A DNA stretch of 64,000 nucleotides from Rhynchopus euleeides (Eukaryota > Euglenozoa > Diplonemea > Diplonemida > Diplonemidae): the NCBI GenBank assembly GCA_963210315.1, contig OY723258.1:1364001-1428000 (forward strand), in the 5' to 3' direction. Numbering within the stretch: position 1 is the first letter of the stretch; each line of letters opens with the position of its first letter. Under the pieces are notes generated by a model, which was not told the origin of the DNA, did not search any database, and saw only the letters and a list, made by a program, of their open reading frames with translations. The translations under genes and the position numbers were made by a program. Positions 62,001 to 64,000 of this stretch are shown here, one piece after another.

Positions 62001-64000
62001 AGGACGAGCGGGAGAAGTTCCGGTCGTCGCTGGCTGACTCCCGGCGCAGCCTGAAGGGCGTGAAGAAGCGCAATGAGCGCCTCGCAAGCAGGCTTGACGA
62101 GCGCGGCAGGCAGCTCGCCAAAGAGACGGCAGCGATGTCGGAGCTGCCGCCAGTGGATGAGATGCGTGCTGAGGCGGAGCAGAAGGCGGAGCATGCGCTG
62201 GAGGCAAAGCGGGCTGCAGAGCGCACCTGCACAGATGTGCGGCAGGCTGTCGAGGCACGCGAGGCGCAGGATGCTGCAGACAGGAAGAAGTGGCACGCGC
62301 AGCGCGAACAGGAAGTGGCAAACGCGCGGGCTGAGCGGAGCCACCTGCAGGAGGATCTGTCTGAGGCACAGCAGAAGGCACAGGCACACAAGAACAAGCT
62401 CCGCGACCTGCTGGTTCACCTGCGCGACATGGAGGACGAGATCCCGAACGCACGGGAGCAAGCTCTGGCACGTTCCACAAACTCGCCGGTGCGGGCATCG
62501 CTGGGCAAACACTGCGTGATGCCAGACCTGTCGCCGTCGCGCGACACAGGGTCGGGTGTGGGCATCAGCGATGAGAGCGTGGTGCCTTCTCTGCCGCCTG
62601 TGACAGAGCAGCGGCGCTCCACCCCCCGGGCGGGGCGGACTCGTGTGCCAAAGCGAGGGCGTGTGACTGACGACACGATGTCTATTGTGACGCACTCCGA
62701 CAGCCCCCAGTTCAAAAGGCTGAGGAAGCCGGATCCGTGTGTGCCTGCACCACACCTGGTGGATGACGATGAGACATCGAGCACTGCTTTGACCGCCGTC
62801 ACCAAGCTGACCGGAGGCTCGAAGGCTGCGGCGAAGCAGCCAACGGTGTTCGATGCAAAGGCAAAGGGCGTGCCGTCTGATGCGTGCTCCATTACGTCCA
62901 CCTACGCCCCGGTGAAGATTGTGGCACGGGATCCGCACATGCCTGCGCCGCATCTTGTGGATGATGACGCGACGTCGAGCAGTGGAACCACCACCACCAA
63001 TATGAGGTCCGCATTGACGATCCCACCGGCAAAGTCAGAGGAAGACGATGTGGGTGCTGGGACCGTCGTATCGGCCCTCAGCGACCCGATCAAGACCCTG
63101 CCAACTCTGGAGCCGTGTGTGCCTGCGGAGCACATTGTGGATGATGATGATGATGATGTGCTGAGCATCGCTATGACCGCAGCCACCAACTACGACAGCA
63201 TTGCCGGGCCTGCGCCCAAGGTTGTGGAGAAGCCTGCACGGAAGCCTGCTGCGAAGATTTCCAAAGCAAATCCCACAGCTGCAGACCACAACGACGCGTG
63301 CTCCGTCGTGTCGGGGTTCACTGCCCCGATCAAGACCCTGCCAACCTTGGAGCCGTGCGCACCTGCCGCACACATCGTGGATGATGACGATGATTCGAGC
63401 AATGCCGCAAGCGCCAGCACCAACTACGACAGCATTGCCGGGCCTGCACCCAAGAAGGCTGTGCGGAAGCCGGCGCCAAAGGCCGCTGAGGAGAAATCCG
63501 GGGCTGACGATGCCGACGATGTGTGCTCTGTCGCCTCCACATGCCTTCCGCGTATCAAGAAGATGGACAAGCCTGAGTGGGCACCTGTGTCGCACCTCGT
63601 GGATGACGACGACGTCTCGAGCACCGCCATGACTGCCGTCACCAACTACGACAGCATCGCTGGACCCGTCCCCAAGGTCGAGAAGAAGGCACGGACACCT
63701 GCACCCAAGGCAGCCGAGGCGAAGGCGCCATCAGAGGAGGCTGACGAGTCGAGTTCTGCAGCCTCGACATGTCCCCCGGAGGTGAAGACCGTGGCAGAGC
63801 CGTGGGCCCCTGCGGAACATCTCGCCGATGACGACGAAGCATCGAGCAAGGCAACGCTCGCTCCACAGCGCGGCAGCAGCGCTGGGCCTGCCCCCAAGGA
63901 GAAGCGGCCGAAGCGGAAGCGCGAGGATGAAGCGCCGATCGCCACACAGGACACGGAGGAGTCGCAGCCTGCAACGCAGCCCACTGCCTCCCCGCAGCAG
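59015..64000 (+). CDS. Beta-propeller / coiled-coil / acidic tandem-repeat protein, 3' end outside window
   Basis: The frame is open from before ATG 59015 ([14 protein letters not shown]) to the window edge, at least 1,662 residues. An acceptor-like CAACAACAG at 59002 would add VYTG in frame, so an upstream exon is possible. Residues about 200-530 are WD40-like strands ([75 protein letters not shown]). From about 61020 to 62460 it is a charged Glu/Arg/Ala/Gln coiled coil. From 62740 to the end six tandem repeats of about 55-80 residues carry P-x-x-P-A-x-H-L/I-V-D-D-D, mostly followed by [16 protein letters not shown] segments. A basic PKRKRED motif, possibly nuclear-targeting, is near the edge. 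No enzyme motif is seen; a scaffold is likely. The C-terminus is not visible. Confidence 0.83.
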   Translation, partial: MQKPDSGVEEDSRVLSQAYKKKLADARSTFVFHNQQGHRPVVPKEGVRLGEDVRLMWHNDREVHPWLQRYLRLTEGAEGAPAEYCLAQQGPWSNLGGVADNVLFNIWTGLDITGRETHTHRGQPSSSLQAFGAHLCASQQPSKGGAPGYVRLGYAESPQPSHAKKKGDESLQQFVRPERQQQRDEQMGSAGMNASIPIPDCDGVCSMHAGERSKIVAFGYESGVVRVVRLGDCRQGGVEATTLWEAAFTQGPVWVAVDEEEAHLWVACITGEVFLQDLHAAGMRGATPRLVGAHSKMVYTAAFNTQRGYFVTGDAKGDIATWSAQEEVNQPRHLFSAPQKDSWYVLATAHDHIVAARHNPEVFIFTLAGSSQEARTLSSSENTRQVRNISVSKTFYVVGFSDGTVQRIPFAARAPHNVFSKPSKRDHYRTIVHRAEGPRFPVSSMALPGESEDKAVVLSCGKDGVYATDLTHQIKSQVTRLLSSPVGHLCSAEGVFFATASGCLVVADASAALPAPKTYPLGGRPAFDEALLAGGAAAAAAATHVCRYEAFQDRVLLSAPPIAALSEQEMIEQARAQARAEFAKENPERWRQLVERRKQRAERKRHRKGGDLQSAGQDMQREHLADVRELSDQWLSSHDTLGDSAHGNDDGSMQAMDEEDEDADSHTQAVDEEGRRRREAQAQQEAEQVAAQLEARRAEEAKAAAVEERMRAEREAEVRRLEAAREAEAQRVEAEHRVEAERAEEEREAAEARRMQDAEEAQRVETARLAEVERMEAEREAERLDEERVAAEEAETQRLEAERLAAEAQRLEAERQAEEVRQAEEERAAAEAQCLEEQREAEEAAEAQRLEAERMAAEAQRLQEQREAAEAQERERERAVQLEELRRAAVHQEEEHEAQRQVFVEEQEEEWDRIVALHAVLRRRASEMAELRQRVQEMGKAASPTSDDDSSGSGSTLDSDDEEVERKRQELDTMAERAEELRRKIGEMDEEISTSEDEREKFRSSLADSRRSLKGVKKRNERLASRLDERGRQLAKETAAMSELPPVDEMRAEAEQKAEHALEAKRAAERTCTDVRQAVEAREAQDAADRKKWHAQREQEVANARAERSHLQEDLSEAQQKAQAHKNKLRDLLVHLRDMEDEIPNAREQALARSTNSPVRASLGKHCVMPDLSPSRDTGSGVGISDESVVPSLPPVTEQRRSTPRAGRTRVPKRGRVTDDTMSIVTHSDSPQFKRLRKPDPCVPAPHLVDDDETSSTALTAVTKLTGGSKAAAKQPTVFDAKAKGVPSDACSITSTYAPVKIVARDPHMPAPHLVDDDATSSSGTTTTNMRSALTIPPAKSEEDDVGAGTVVSALSDPIKTLPTLEPCVPAEHIVDDDDDDVLSIAMTAATNYDSIAGPAPKVVEKPARKPAAKISKANPTAADHNDACSVVSGFTAPIKTLPTLEPCAPAAHIVDDDDDSSNAASASTNYDSIAGPAPKKAVRKPAPKAAEEKSGADDADDVCSVASTCLPRIKKMDKPEWAPVSHLVDDDDVSSTAMTAVTNYDSIAGPVPKVEKKARTPAPKAAEAKAPSEEADESSSAASTCPPEVKTVAEPWAPAEHLADDDEASSKATLAPQRGSSAGPAPKEKRPKRKREDEAPIATQDTEESQPATQPTASPQQ

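Overview
The window looks like nuclear DNA of a unicellular eukaryote. Coding regions are GC-rich with strong third-position G/C. They are separated by 1-3 kb gene-poor spacers full of homopolymers, hairpins and transposon remnants. Several genes carry short spliceosomal introns that start GTATGN, GTATAT or GCATGC and mostly end in a CA-rich tract plus AG. There are no operons, Shine-Dalgarno sites or bacterial gene order. The lineage cannot be fixed from the sequence. A BILBO1-like protein, a VIPER/Ngaro-type tyrosine-recombinase retroelement and large coiled-coil proteins would suit a flagellated protist. All protein-coding genes I support are on the + strand; the only minus-strand coding remnant is a broken hAT transposase.

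Layout. 2-549: last two exons of a Ca2+/H+ antiporter. 1675-5085: three small inverted-repeat transposons around a two-exon calmodulin-like gene (3714-4241). 5286-6596: Ala/Glu-rich, possibly gag-like protein bracketed by 18-bp direct repeats. 6990-8444: four-repeat protein with a K-L-x-G-x-P-W motif. 9266-11660: hairpin and T-rich repeats. 11663-13543: membrane protein joining a 5'-nucleotidase C-terminal domain to a degenerate class III cyclase domain, without its expected N-terminal half. 16808-18736: tandem OTU and zinc-finger protein whose first OTU lacks the catalytic residues. 19189-21386: two abutting inverted-repeat transposons. 23370-24659: unknown Asp/Lys-rich protein between inverted CCCGGG-rich arrays. 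27787-28365: PHD-finger plus Tudor-like protein. 29100-30113: cathepsin X/Z. 32052-40921: five-exon giant coiled-coil protein of about 2,746 residues. 44625-45716: WD40 protein. 46763-48781: BILBO1-like, EF-hand, coiled-coil protein. 48875-54311: hAT element with an intact 8-bp target duplication that was later split by a VIPER/Ngaro-like retroelement. 54979-57671: three-exon RRM plus YTH protein. 59015 to the window end: beta-propeller, coiled-coil and acidic-repeat protein, still open at the edge.

Functional themes. Several genes bear on calcium (antiporter, calmodulin-like, BILBO1/EF-hand). Others bear on the cytoskeleton (coiled coils), RNA or chromatin reading (YTH, PHD/Tudor) and membrane or nucleotide signalling (nucleotidase-cyclase). 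Nothing suggests co-regulation of neighbours. The mobile DNA is the most structured part: at least eight inverted-repeat elements, several with recognisable target-site duplications, and one clear nested insertion.
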